DNA of 64,000 nt from JARYLZ01 sp964388275 (GTDB taxonomy: Bacteria; Bacteroidota; Ignavibacteria; SZUA-365), in contig CAYLZD010000015.1 in the NCBI GenBank assembly GCA_964388275.1, forward strand, positions 22,881 through 86,880, written 5' to 3'. Of the stretch, positions 26,985-35,956 are shown one piece after another. Numbering within the stretch: the first letter of the stretch is position 1; the number at the start of each line of letters is the position of its first letter. The notes beneath the pieces are model-generated. The model saw nothing but the letters and a program-made list of their open reading frames with translations, ran no database searches and was not told the DNA's origin. Made by a program: the position numbers and the translations under genes.

Positions 26985-28968
26985 AACACCGTACATAGAG
27001 CGATCGGAGGAGGAACGGCGGCTCGATTCCATCCTCGAGAAATCATCTGAATACGAATCCAGGCTTGTGTGGCTGTTCGGCGATACGGGCCAGGGGAAAA
27101 CAAGATTTTTGCGCGAATACCTGAAGCGCAAGCGGGACCTTTGCACTGTCGGCTATGCCGGATGTTCCGCGCCCGTGGGGAACCAGTCGTCTTCGATCCT
27201 GAATCCATACCAGGCGCTGAAGGACGTCATCGAGAATCTCCTGCAAGGACAGCGGGATTCTCAACGCAACGTCAACCTGCTGAAGAACATTTCGCTCACC
27301 GTGCTGGCCTGCATCCCTATCGTGGGCGATGTCGCTTACGGCATCAAGGAAATCAGGCGCGACTGGAGCGAATATAAGAGGGGGGAACGCACGGTAGATT
27401 TCGATCGTTTCGTTGAAGACTACTTCGAAACTTTACTGAATCTCGCTCGCGACACGCCCGTTGTCCTGGCTCTGGACGACGTTCAATGGATAGACAGCCA
27501 GTCCGTCGGCGCGCTTGAACGTTTCCTGACCGGCGACAAATTCCAATCGGCAAGAGTGGTTATCATTCTTTCAGGGCGAGGATCCGAGTTGCACCTCTCG
27601 CCCGGTCTTGCGGCGTTTCACACGCGTTTTGCGCAGTCGCCCCGGGTCACGGAATGCGTTATGCCGCCATTCGACGAAGAACAGGTTCGTCTGCTCGTCC
27701 AGGGCCGTTTCCCGTCTCAGAAACCCGACGCGGGATTGGTCGCTTGGCTTCATCGCAAGACGGGAGGCAATCCGTTTTTTTTGGAGTCCTATGTCCAGCA
27801 CCTTGTGACCGAGGGGGTTGTCACGCGCGAAGGCCGGGCGCAGGGCGATCTCGATTCCTGGCAGGGCCTCCCGGCTGAAATCAAGGCCGTGACGAGCTGG
27901 CTCATGGGAACGCTGCCGGAGGAGCAGTTGAATATTCTCTTTGCGGCCTCCGTTTTAGGATTCGAGTTCTCTTTGCACGAACTGGCTCATCTGACCAACT
28001 CGCCGATACTGGAGTTGATCCGGATGCTGCGCCGCATCAAGACGGTGCACGGGCTGTGCGAACCGGTAGGCTACCGGCTGGTGAACGGAATGGAATCCAC
28101 TGTTTTCCGTTTCTCGCAGCATGCTATTCACACGGCGTTGTACAACGAGTTGACCGACGAGGAACGCGAGGCGATGCATCGCTCGATGGCGAAGTATCTT
28201 CATCGGCTGCGGCTCGGCAGCAGCAACGATCCATCGGTGCTGAGCTCGATAGCTTCCGCGCTCATGCTGCACTCCCGTCTGGGGAAACAGCCGGAGCTCG
28301 AGCTCGAATCGATCATGCTGAAGGCGAGAAACACCACGGACCCGCTCGATCACGAAATGTTGACGCAGCGTCTTCAATTATTGTCGGAAGAACTGGGGCG
28401 CCCGTTCGGTGATATCAATGATATTTTCCACAGGACATTGGCGCAGGCGCCCATTTCGACAATGCGCCCGACGGGCCAGATGACAGTTGCGAGCGGGACT
28501 GAAGACCGAAGCCCGACCGCGACGCCGTGGGAGACGGCGCCGGACATTTTACGCCTTTTGCGGGAAGGCCGACCGCGAGAAGCGTTGCGCAGGATTGAAG
28601 AATCCATGGGTGATCAACAGGCAGGATCAAGGAACGCGCATCCCCTTTTCCCGATTTTGAAGGCCGTCGCAATGCATGAGAACGGGAGCTCGGCCGCCGC
28701 GGTCATAAACGAGCTGGATCCCGTGATCCGCGATGCAAGTATGCCCGCTTATCAATCGCTGGCGCGGATACTTATCGCGTTGTTTTCTCCGAATCCGGAC
28801 AAGACAGCCGCACTGGCGCAGCTTCGTGACGCATTGTCGTACGCCGGCCGGCACAGCGTGCAATTTCATCCGTTGATACTGGAAACCATTAGACTGCATT
28901 TCGCCGATCAGCCGGAATTCCTTTCGTTGCTGCAGAAAGCGGCGTCGAAAATGCGCGGCGCCTCCTGA
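26974..28968 (+). CDS. STAND-like AAA ATPase without a recognised output domain
   Basis: This 664-residue protein has an AAA_16-type NTPase at about 5-330. Walker A is GDTGQGKTR (Lys42, Thr43). Walker B is VVLALDDVQWID (Asp168, Asp169), the DDxxW form usual in MalT/LuxR and cyclase-linked STAND ATPases. A winged-helix-like region follows (TGGNPFFLESYVQHL, LPEEQLNILFAASVLGFEF). The C-terminal 170 residues are helical and TPR-like. No HTH, cyclase, kinase, nuclease or TIR effector is seen. The coupled membrane protein upstream is the obvious partner. It could be a signalling or defence switch; nothing here decides. Confidence 0.82.
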   Translation: MTTETPYIERSEEERRLDSILEKSSEYESRLVWLFGDTGQGKTRFLREYLKRKRDLCTVGYAGCSAPVGNQSSSILNPYQALKDVIENLLQGQRDSQRNVNLLKNISLTVLACIPIVGDVAYGIKEIRRDWSEYKRGERTVDFDRFVEDYFETLLNLARDTPVVLALDDVQWIDSQSVGALERFLTGDKFQSARVVIILSGRGSELHLSPGLAAFHTRFAQSPRVTECVMPPFDEEQVRLLVQGRFPSQKPDAGLVAWLHRKTGGNPFFLESYVQHLVTEGVVTREGRAQGDLDSWQGLPAEIKAVTSWLMGTLPEEQLNILFAASVLGFEFSLHELAHLTNSPILELIRMLRRIKTVHGLCEPVGYRLVNGMESTVFRFSQHAIHTALYNELTDEEREAMHRSMAKYLHRLRLGSSNDPSVLSSIASALMLHSRLGKQPELELESIMLKARNTTDPLDHEMLTQRLQLLSEELGRPFGDINDIFHRTLAQAPISTMRPTGQMTVASGTEDRSPTATPWETAPDILRLLREGRPREALRRIEESMGDQQAGSRNAHPLFPILKAVAMHENGSSAAAVINELDPVIRDASMPAYQSLARILIALFSPNPDKTAALAQLRDALSYAGRHSVQFHPLILETIRLHFADQPEFLSLLQKAASKMRGAS

Positions 28969-29005
28969 CAGGCGCAACGGCGGGCTCCTGGAAGGAAAAC
29001 GAAAA

Positions 29006-29033
29006 ACGGGCGCCGGTTCATTCCGGCGCCCGT
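29006..29033. terminator. Bidirectional terminator between the STAND ATPase and ompA genes
   Basis: An 11-bp stem ACGGGCGCCGG/CCGGCGCCCGT with loop TTCATT lies between convergent genes. On the minus strand it is followed by five T, so it mainly ends the ompA transcript. On the plus strand a looser T-rich tail follows. Confidence 0.85.
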
Positions 29034-29061
29034 TGTCGGTTCGGTTTTGACCGGCCGACGC

Positions 29062-30612
29062 TTACATGCTGACGACCTTGAACTCGATGCGGCGGTTGCG
29101 GGCCCGGTTCTCCGCCGAATCGTTCGGCACCATCGGCTGAGTCTCGCCGTAGCCGCGTGTCGTGATGCGGGCGCCGTCGACGCCTTTCTGGACCAGCCAG
29201 TTGCGCACCGAATTCGCGCGGCGTTCGCTGAGCTTCTGATTGGCCGCGTCGCGGCCGACGTCATCCGTATGGCCGCCGATTTCCACCTTCAAGGTCGGAT
29301 TTGTGCGCATAGTCTGATAGGCTCTCATGAGTATTTCCTCAGACTCGGGCAGAATATCGGCCTTGTTGGTCTCGAAATTGATTCCTTCAAGCACGATGCG
29401 TCCGCCTTGCTCGACCTTCAGGACGTCGGCTTTCAGCGGATCGGTGCCGTCGCGCACTTCCTTGCCGTCGTTTACGCCGTCGCCGTCTGTATCCATTACG
29501 AGCGGATTGGTGCGGTAAATGTTGCGTTCGTCGCAGTCGGTCAGGCCGTCGCCGTCCGTATCCGTCTTCAGAGGATCCGTGCGCATGTCGAGCACTTCGT
29601 CGCCGTCCGAACAGCCGTCGCCGTCCGTATCCTTCTTCAGCGGATCGGTGCGGTGACGCAGAACCTCGTCGCCGTCCGTCAGGCGATCGCCGTCGGTGTC
29701 CTTGTTGAGAGGATCGGTCTTGTAGTTCTTAACCTCGTCGCCGTCGATGAGACCGTCTCCGTCTGTATCGCGGTTTCTGGGATCGGTTTTGTGGATGGTT
29801 TCTTCATCGATGTCGTTCAGGCCGTCTCCGTCGGTGTCGGCGGGCGGAGGCGGAGGAGCGATCACCTTGACCTCTTCCTTCTTCTTTCCGCCGAAGTAGA
29901 AGCTTATGCCTGCGCTGACGAAGGGGTAATTGTCGTTGATGTTGACTGTCCAGCCGTCGAGATTGTCGGTGAAGGTGTACGTCTTTGAGAAAGCGAGGGA
30001 AATGTCGATCAGGTCCGACGCCGTATAGGTCAGCCCCAGACCTGCGGGAACTCCGAGAGAGGATTTCTCGTCCTTCAAATATTTTTCGATGCCGCCACCG
30101 TACTGAAAGTTGGCCGGATCGATGGTCAGGTCTGGATCGAAGGAGGCGATTCCAATGCCGATGAAAACGAAAGGACGCAGGCGCGAACGCGGAAAGAACT
30201 GCGACTCCAGGCCCAGATTGAAATTCAGCACGTTGGTCTTCACTTCATAAGGCCCCCAACTCGGACTGGCGAGATGCTCAGCCTTGGCCGAAAGCATGTG
30301 AATGCCGGCGCTGCCGTAAACCCCGAGTGTAGCGATGCGGCCCATGCGGATGAATGTATACACGGCTTTGATGTCCGCTCCGAATCCGATCGGCGTTTCG
30401 GCGCCGACGAAGAAGCTGCCATTGTCCTGAACGTCGCAGTTGAGCCAGTTGAGGCCGAGGTTCAGCCCAATGCCGAAATTCTGCGGCCGGACGTAATCGC
30501 CCTCTTCCTGCGAGCGCGTATCAAAACGTAGCTCCTCATCACGTTGCGCCAATGCGGTTGCCGACAGTGACAGCATAAGCGCGGATAATGAGAAGATCAG
30601 GAACTGTTTCAT
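29062..30612 (-). CDS. OmpA family protein with thrombospondin type-3 calcium repeats
   Basis: This 516-residue protein has a signal peptide (1-22), an N-terminal beta-barrel (about 25-245), a Pro-rich linker (PPPPP), six DxDGDG repeats (about 259-394) and an OmpA peptidoglycan-binding domain (about 405-516). The last has IEGGHTDDVG-like spacing (VEIGGHTDDVGRD) and RRANSVRNWLVQKG. TSP3 repeats bind Ca2+ and act as a stiff spacer between outer membrane and cell wall. It is probably an abundant structural protein, similar to OprF-like and P. gingivalis Pgm6/7-like porins. Ribosome site AAGGAG precedes the ATG. A good promoter lies at 30830-30859. Confidence 0.93.
   Translation of the reverse strand: MKQFLIFSLSALMLSLSATALAQRDEELRFDTRSQEEGDYVRPQNFGIGLNLGLNWLNCDVQDNGSFFVGAETPIGFGADIKAVYTFIRMGRIATLGVYGSAGIHMLSAKAEHLASPSWGPYEVKTNVLNFNLGLESQFFPRSRLRPFVFIGIGIASFDPDLTIDPANFQYGGGIEKYLKDEKSSLGVPAGLGLTYTASDLIDISLAFSKTYTFTDNLDGWTVNINDNYPFVSAGISFYFGGKKKEEVKVIAPPPPPADTDGDGLNDIDEETIHKTDPRNRDTDGDGLIDGDEVKNYKTDPLNKDTDGDRLTDGDEVLRHRTDPLKKDTDGDGCSDGDEVLDMRTDPLKTDTDGDGLTDCDERNIYRTNPLVMDTDGDGVNDGKEVRDGTDPLKADVLKVEQGGRIVLEGINFETNKADILPESEEILMRAYQTMRTNPTLKVEIGGHTDDVGRDAANQKLSERRANSVRNWLVQKGVDGARITTRGYGETQPMVPNDSAENRARNRRIEFKVVSM
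29431..29838 (-). repeat. Tandem TSP3 repeats within ompA
   Basis: Six in-frame units of about 23 residues (about 69 bases) share the pattern DTDGDG.x.DxDE...xTDPLK. At DNA level the shared string GCCGTCGCCGTC recurs. One unit has DGDR instead of DGDG, and one has TNP instead of TDP, so calcium sites are not identical. Confidence 0.9.
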
Positions 30613-30829
30613 CGCGTATCTCCTTTATCATGTATCAATGATTGAATTTTTATTTCTTTGATATACATTCCACATCGAAAGCCTCAGATCTCAGGAAATT
30701 TCAACAAGTATTCTCAGCTTTCGGTTCACGGAATATCAGCTTATCCGCTCAGGATGGCTTTCTTCGGATCTGTTTCCTTGCTTTTTCTAGAACTCGAGGG
30801 AAAATAGGTTTTCAGACACACCTATATAA

Positions 30830-30859
30830 TAAACTTACGATAGAATACCAAGACATCAA
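30830..30859 (-). promoter_or_regulatory. FCB-type promoter for ompA
   Basis: On the minus strand TTG (30857-30859) is followed after exactly 19 bases by TAAGTTTA (30830-30837), matching TTG-N19/21-TAnnTTTG. The transcript would start near 30823, leaving a leader of about 210 bases before the ATG at 30612. Confidence 0.65.
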
Positions 30860-30875
30860 AATAAAAACTTCGGTT

Positions 30876-31391
30876 TCAACCTTCCGATGCTCTGCGCAAA
30901 GCAGGTATCAGTTCCCTCACATAGTCCCGCTCCCATCCGGCAAGTGTATAAGAAACCAGCAGGTCCGGATCCAACACGTAGATCACCGGGAATGAGGACA
31001 CGCGGAACCCTTCGGCCACCAGCTTGTCCGGATCCAACAATATGGGTCCAGGAAACGGGCTGTGAGCCATAAAAAGCTTCACTCGCTGAGGAGAGCCGTC
31101 CACCGCGATTGCGAGAAATCCGATGTCGGAATTTCCGCGGAACTGATCGCTCACATAGTGGAAATCCGCGAACAGATCCTTGGCGTTGTCATCCTCAACC
31201 GAGAAAAAAACCACACAAACGGCCTTGTCGCTGTAGGTGTCGAGATCGAAGACGCGCCCGTTGACGGTTTCCAGGGCGAAAGACGGCGCCTGTTCCCCTG
31301 TTCTCAACGCTTTCGGAGTCAGGAGAAGCCAGACGCAGATTCCGCCTCCGACCAGAATGACCAGTATCAGATATTTCAATGCCGGAGACAA
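30876..31391 (-). CDS. Thioredoxin-fold (TlpA-like) membrane protein lacking the CxxC motif
   Basis: This 171-residue protein has one N-terminal helix (about 6-24), then a TlpA/redoxin fold: GEQAPSFALETVNGRVFDL, VVFFSVEDDNAKDLF, and the cis-Pro strand SSFPVIYVLDP. Where thiol-disulfide proteins have WCxxC, this one has SVEDDNA, so it cannot be a disulfide oxidoreductase. Start is TTG at 31391, directly after an in-frame TAG and without a ribosome site, which is unusual; a frame error or leaderless start is possible. A redox-inactive binding or chaperone role is inference. Confidence 0.75.
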   Translation of the reverse strand: MSPALKYLILVILVGGGICVWLLLTPKALRTGEQAPSFALETVNGRVFDLDTYSDKAVCVVFFSVEDDNAKDLFADFHYVSDQFRGNSDIGFLAIAVDGSPQRVKLFMAHSPFPGPILLDPDKLVAEGFRVSSFPVIYVLDPDLLVSYTLAGWERDYVRELIPALRRASEG

Positions 31392-31579
31392 CTATTATGT
31401 TTTCGTGCCGACTGTTCGTCATGGTGCTGAACCTCGGCCGCGAGGATAAAGATACGACAAGTCGGAGCAATACGGAATCCTGCTCGGCTCAGTATTGTTC
31501 GCGCAGCGCACGCTCAGTCCGCTCCTGCCGTTCATTCGGCCCGCCGGGCGCCGGCGGACGGCCGGGGGCGGGGCCTGTC

Positions 31580-34500
31580 CTAAGGAGTGGAACCGACGAC
31601 TTTTTCGAGAGCGTCGAAATACTGCCTGATGAGATTCTCGTAGTCCCGAGCATATCCCTCGCTCACCGCCTTGCGCAGATCGTCTTTCAGACCCGGAGGG
31701 GCTTCAAGGGAGGCGGGATCAAGCGCCGATGGACCGCGGCGAGCGACATCGCTGCCCGTCTCTCCTCTGCGCTTCTTTTCCCAGTCTCGTTCCCGCATCG
31801 ATCTCGAAGCGTCCAGCAATCTTGAAAGTATGCGTTCCTGTATTTGCAGAGTGTTCGGATTGACGTCGTTCTGCTGCATGTCCCGCACCACTTCCTGCAT
31901 TTCTTCGGCAATTCTGTTGAGATCGCCGAGCAGGCGTTTGCCTTCGGCGCTTCTCTTTGCTTCTTCATTCAAGTCCTGAAGCGATTTCCGTAGCGCCATT
32001 TGCTGTTGGGCGAGCTTTTGCATCTGCGCGAGCTGCTGCTGCGCCATCCTTCCTTGCTGCATCATCTGCTGAGTGCCCTGATTCAAGCTCATTTGCTGCT
32101 GCGCCATTTGCTGCAGTTGCATCATCATTGAGCCGCCCTGTCCTCCGCCCGACGAGCTGGCCTGCATCCCCTTGGCTATCTGCTTCGCCGCTTCGTTGAG
32201 TTGTGTCATGGCGCCGCCTTGCTGCTCGCCTGCGGCGCGGTTGTTGCGATTGTGGAGATGCTCCTGTGACTGGCGCATCTTTTTGAGAGCTTCGCCCAGA
32301 TGCATGCCCATTTCCGGAGTCACCGAGAAACTTTTTTTCGCCAGCTCCATCAGCTCGTTGGCCGCCGCCCCGAGCTGATCCATGAGGTCCGCCTGTTGCT
32401 GCTGCATTTCACGAAACTTCTGCGAATTCGGCGGCAGGGAAGACGTCTCATTGCGCAAAGCTTCCTGCTTGTGCGACAGATCGAGCACGTTGTCGAGCGC
32501 GCGCTTGAACGCCTGCTGTATCATGCGCTGCTGATTCTCGTTCAACTTTTTGCGAACCTGCTGCATCTTCTGGTGGACTTTCCTCATTCGTGAGGCGGAT
32601 TTCTTCTGGCTCTGCGACGCCGCCGAGCAGTTGCCTCCCTGGCATTGGCTTTCCGCCTCGCTCATCTCCTGCTGTGTGCCGGAGCTATTCATTTCGGCTT
32701 CCGCCTCCTGCATCTCCGACAGCGGCATTTCCTGCGGAAATTCCTCCATCTTCCTGCGGAGTTCCTCCATTTCGCGCTTCATGGCCTCGGCTTGCTCCCT
32801 AAGTTCGCGCTGTTCCCTGGCGAGACGGTCAAGCTCGTCCTGGTTCCCGGGATCGGCGTTGGACGTTTTTTCGGCGAGTTCCTCCTGCTTGCGCGCGAGT
32901 TCCTCCGATCGGCGCGTAACCTCGTCAGTTTTCTGTTCTATCTGCAAACGCTTCAACAACTCGATCGTGCGCTCGATGCTTTTCCGGAACATGTCCTCGT
33001 TGAAGCGGAAATTCTCCACGGCCTGTTTCATCTGTTCCGGCGTGAGCTGTTTCATGGCCTCATTGAGACGCTTCATCGCATCGCGCAGCTGAGGAGCGTC
33101 GACCTGTTCCATCAATTCCTTCAGCTCCTGGTATTTCCGCATAGTCTCATCCGACACGAGGTTCTGCTTCTGCATGTCCTGGTTCAGGCGTGACAGTTCT
33201 TCCTTCGCCGTCTTTAAGTCTTCGAGAATTTTCTCCTGTTTTTTCAAAGCTTCTTCAAGCGCGCGCTTCTGCTGCCAATCCAGCTTTTCGGTGTTCTGCT
33301 GCTTCATCTCACGCTGCAATTTCTCGACCTGCTTCTGAACGTCCTCCGCACCGCTGAGCGCCTTCTGCAGATCTGCGGCCGCCTTTTCCTGCGTGCGGTC
33401 GACCCGCGCGAAGACCTCTTCCATCGACGGCAACCGCAGAGTGTGGAGAGCCGTGCGGGCCGACTTGGGCCCCGACACCGCGTCGTTGTCGAACACTTCC
33501 AGATAGAACTGCACCACGTCCTCGGGCACGAGGCTCAGGCTGACAAGATTCCAGATATACGGCACGTCCATCTCAGGCTTTCTTTCGCTCGGAAGCGGCA
33601 GCAGTATGCTCGAGTATGTCTCCTGGGGGCGTTCGTATTTCGAGGAAGCGAGTCGATAGTGCAGAATGAGTTTCGTGAATCCGAAATCATCGCTGATCCT
33701 GGCGAGTACCGGCAGCCGCATCGATTCGTCCACGTCGCTTTGCAGGCTGGGTTCGAGGAGTTCGATGGCGGGGCGCATGTCGGGCGTCGCCTGCATTTTC
33801 CAGGTGATCGGATCTGAGTTCCGAATGCCGGCCGCGTCCTTCAGGTCAATTCTGTACTTGCGGTCCCTGTTGAGGATGACGGCGGTTCTCGCCCTCTTTC
33901 CGTCCACATTCATGGCGACCACCGCTGAATCGTCGAATACGAGCGCTGCGGAAGCGACCTCCTTGTTCAGCCCCAATTCGAACTCAATGCGTGTGCCGAG
34001 GAGAGCTGTCACGTCCCCCGCGTTGTCTTCCAGGTATCTAGGTGAGAGCCGCGTATAGGAGGGAAAATCGAGTTTCAGGCGCATGGATCTGACGAACGGT
34101 CTGTCCACCACGGTAATTGCGTATTGTCTGCTGCGGTAGCCTTCCGCTTCGGCATAATAGACGATGCCGGAGCGAAGGGCTGCAACGGAGGCGGTGAATT
34201 TGCCCGTGCTGTCGCGTTTCGTTTCCGCTGCATCGAAATCGGACTGTTGTTCCTCGCGGATGTAGAAAGTGATGGACGGCTGAGTCTTCAGGGTCGTTAA
34301 AGCCGTCAGAGTAACAGCACGGCCCTTCACAGCCTCGATATCGCCGGGGGAAATGATGAACTCGAAAGGCGCGGGAGGCGCGAAATCCGTCCTGAACCGC
34401 GCGATTCGTCCAGCCGCGTCGATCAGGGTGCCGGGAAAAGCGGCGAACGCGGCCGCTGCAAACAGGGCGACCGCGAGCAGGCGCCCGGCCGACTTCTTGA

Positions 34501-34984
34501 GCGGCCGTTCATCGACGACAGGCTTGAGGTCGAGCGTCTCGAATTCGCCGGCGGCTTCGCTGAACGAAGCGTCGATGAGCGCCTGCGAATAAGACGGGCG
34601 CGAATCGAGCAGGCTTTCACGGTAAATCTGCAGGGCGTTGAGCAGTCTGTCCTTGATTCGAGGAAACACAAGCCCGACTTGCAAAGCGATCTCGTCCTCG
34701 GATACGCGTTTCAACAAACCGAATTTTCTCAGCAGTGGCGGTATCACGAAGCTTCCGATCGCAGCGAGAGCAAGAACCGCGACAAGAGCGGCAAGCATTG
34801 TGCGGCCGCCGACGGCGAAACGAAAAAATGCCTCTATTGCAACCGCGGTGAGGAACAAAGTGATGCCGGCCGCGGCGGCATCCGCCAGGCCGCGCAGGAG
34901 AGCGGCGTTCTCGCGCCTGGATCGAACACCGCGGAGCATATGCAGGATGCGCGAAAGATGTAAGGAAAGCCGGTCGTTGCTCAT
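31580..34984 (-). CDS. DUF4175 family large membrane-anchored coiled-coil protein
   Basis: This 1134-residue protein has hydrophobic helices near the N-terminus (about 27-50, 60-85 and 160-185). A beta-rich region (about 190-540) follows, then a long Gln/Glu/Met/Lys-rich coiled coil (about 550-1050), e.g. QQMAQQQMSLNQGTQQMMQQ. The order matches DUF4175. Members in Bacteroidota usually lie in clusters with DUF4159, BatA, DUF58 and MoxR genes, but here only DUF4159 is present, 21 bases upstream. The beta-rich middle probably lies on the periplasmic side. Molecular function is unknown; involvement in envelope assembly is a guess. Confidence 0.85.
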   Translation of the reverse strand: MSNDRLSLHLSRILHMLRGVRSRRENAALLRGLADAAAAGITLFLTAVAIEAFFRFAVGGRTMLAALVAVLALAAIGSFVIPPLLRKFGLLKRVSEDEIALQVGLVFPRIKDRLLNALQIYRESLLDSRPSYSQALIDASFSEAAGEFETLDLKPVVDERPLKKSAGRLLAVALFAAAAFAAFPGTLIDAAGRIARFRTDFAPPAPFEFIISPGDIEAVKGRAVTLTALTTLKTQPSITFYIREEQQSDFDAAETKRDSTGKFTASVAALRSGIVYYAEAEGYRSRQYAITVVDRPFVRSMRLKLDFPSYTRLSPRYLEDNAGDVTALLGTRIEFELGLNKEVASAALVFDDSAVVAMNVDGKRARTAVILNRDRKYRIDLKDAAGIRNSDPITWKMQATPDMRPAIELLEPSLQSDVDESMRLPVLARISDDFGFTKLILHYRLASSKYERPQETYSSILLPLPSERKPEMDVPYIWNLVSLSLVPEDVVQFYLEVFDNDAVSGPKSARTALHTLRLPSMEEVFARVDRTQEKAAADLQKALSGAEDVQKQVEKLQREMKQQNTEKLDWQQKRALEEALKKQEKILEDLKTAKEELSRLNQDMQKQNLVSDETMRKYQELKELMEQVDAPQLRDAMKRLNEAMKQLTPEQMKQAVENFRFNEDMFRKSIERTIELLKRLQIEQKTDEVTRRSEELARKQEELAEKTSNADPGNQDELDRLAREQRELREQAEAMKREMEELRRKMEEFPQEMPLSEMQEAEAEMNSSGTQQEMSEAESQCQGGNCSAASQSQKKSASRMRKVHQKMQQVRKKLNENQQRMIQQAFKRALDNVLDLSHKQEALRNETSSLPPNSQKFREMQQQQADLMDQLGAAANELMELAKKSFSVTPEMGMHLGEALKKMRQSQEHLHNRNNRAAGEQQGGAMTQLNEAAKQIAKGMQASSSGGGQGGSMMMQLQQMAQQQMSLNQGTQQMMQQGRMAQQQLAQMQKLAQQQMALRKSLQDLNEEAKRSAEGKRLLGDLNRIAEEMQEVVRDMQQNDVNPNTLQIQERILSRLLDASRSMRERDWEKKRRGETGSDVARRGPSALDPASLEAPPGLKDDLRKAVSEGYARDYENLIRQYFDALEKVVGSTP

Positions 34985-35005
34985 GGAATGATTCTCGTTT
35001 TCGCT

Positions 35006-35725
35006 TCAGTTGGTCAATGCCCACACGATGATATTGACGCCCATTTCCAGCGCTTTTCGGCGGACCGGCTCGGGATTCTTGTGGACTTCAGGATCCGCCC
35101 AACCGTCGGCGAGATTGCTCTCGTAGACATAAAACAGAACGAGTCGTCCTTCGTGAAACAGCCCGAATCCCTGCGGAGGTTTGCCGTCGTGCTCGTGGAT
35201 TTTGGGGAGGCCGTTGGGAAACTGGAAATGCGCCCTGTACAAGGGGTGATCGAAGGGCAATTCGACGAGCTCCTTTTCGGGAAATACCTTGCGTAGTTCA
35301 CGGCGGAAAACGCCGTCGAGTCCGTAGTCGTCGTCCACGAAAAGGAAGCCTCCACTTTCGAGGTAGGCGCGGAGGTTGCGGGCTTCGGCTTCGGAGAAAT
35401 GGATGTTGCCGTGTCCGGTCATGAATACGAATGGATAGGTGAAGAGCTTCTCGCTTCCGACTTCGACGGCTTCCTCCGAACGAATATCCACGTCGATGTT
35501 CGTATTGTCTTTCAGAAATTTCAGCATGTTGATTTCAGAGGAGGGATCGTTGTACCAATCGCCACCGCCTCCGTATTTCAAACGAGCGATCACGAATTTG
35601 CTGGTGGCCGCGGCCGGCTGCGTACAGGCGGATGGCGATGCCGCGAAGAGAAGCAACAAGCCGAGGAGCGTCTTGTGCATCTTCGGCAGGATTCGGGTCT
35701 TTTTAATCGGCATCTTGTGCGGCAT
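35006..35725 (-). CDS. DUF4159 domain protein
   Basis: This protein of up to 239 residues has a signal or lipoprotein sequence (LLGLLLLFAASPSAC, possible lipobox PSAC) and a single DUF4159 domain: FVIARLKYGGGGDWYNDP, PFVFMTGHGNIHFSEAEA, LESGGFLFVDDDYGL and a C-terminal MGVNIIVWALT. The domain resembles glutamine-amidotransferase-like ThuA folds without a known active site. In-frame ATGs at 35713 and 35680 are alternative starts; 35680 would shorten the n-region to a normal size. It probably forms an operon with the DUF4175 gene. Confidence 0.85.
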   Translation of the reverse strand: MPHKMPIKKTRILPKMHKTLLGLLLLFAASPSACTQPAAATSKFVIARLKYGGGGDWYNDPSSEINMLKFLKDNTNIDVDIRSEEAVEVGSEKLFTYPFVFMTGHGNIHFSEAEARNLRAYLESGGFLFVDDDYGLDGVFRRELRKVFPEKELVELPFDHPLYRAHFQFPNGLPKIHEHDGKPPQGFGLFHEGRLVLFYVYESNLADGWADPEVHKNPEPVRRKALEMGVNIIVWALTN

Positions 35726-35894
35726 CTCTTTGTGCAGTTAGCGGATCAATCAAATTACCATGCGAGGCGTTTCAGATCAAGGTGAATAGGGTTCTCCGCT
35801 CGTTTGAGCAGTTATTGAATGCCGATATCCCATCCGGTTACAGCTTTAGGTATTGGCATGAATCAGCTAAAACAAAACCGTACAAACACCGGTC

Positions 35895-35925
35895 TTGCAT
35901 GTTGAAAAAAGCTTGTTTACATTCG
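35895..35925 (+). promoter_or_regulatory. FCB-type promoter for the MerR gene
   Basis: TTG (35895-35897), a 20-base spacer, then TACATTCG (35918-35925), one mismatch from TAnnTTTG. The expected start is near 35932, about 25 bases before the MerR ATG at 35957. Confidence 0.55.
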
Positions 35926-35956
35926 TTCTCAGTGTGATCTGCATGAACCCGGACGC

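Noticed and set aside
29431..29838. CRISPR-like or satellite repeat in ompA
   Set aside because: The periodicity is coding: each unit is an in-frame TSP3 calcium repeat.
30642..30995. Plus-strand open frame in the ompA upstream region
   Set aside because: Low-complexity AT-rich sequence that overlaps the ompA promoter and the end of the thioredoxin-fold gene; no domain.
31580..34984. Myosin/SMC-like ATPase reading of the long coiled coil
   Set aside because: No Walker A/B motif; N-terminal helices and layout fit DUF4175.
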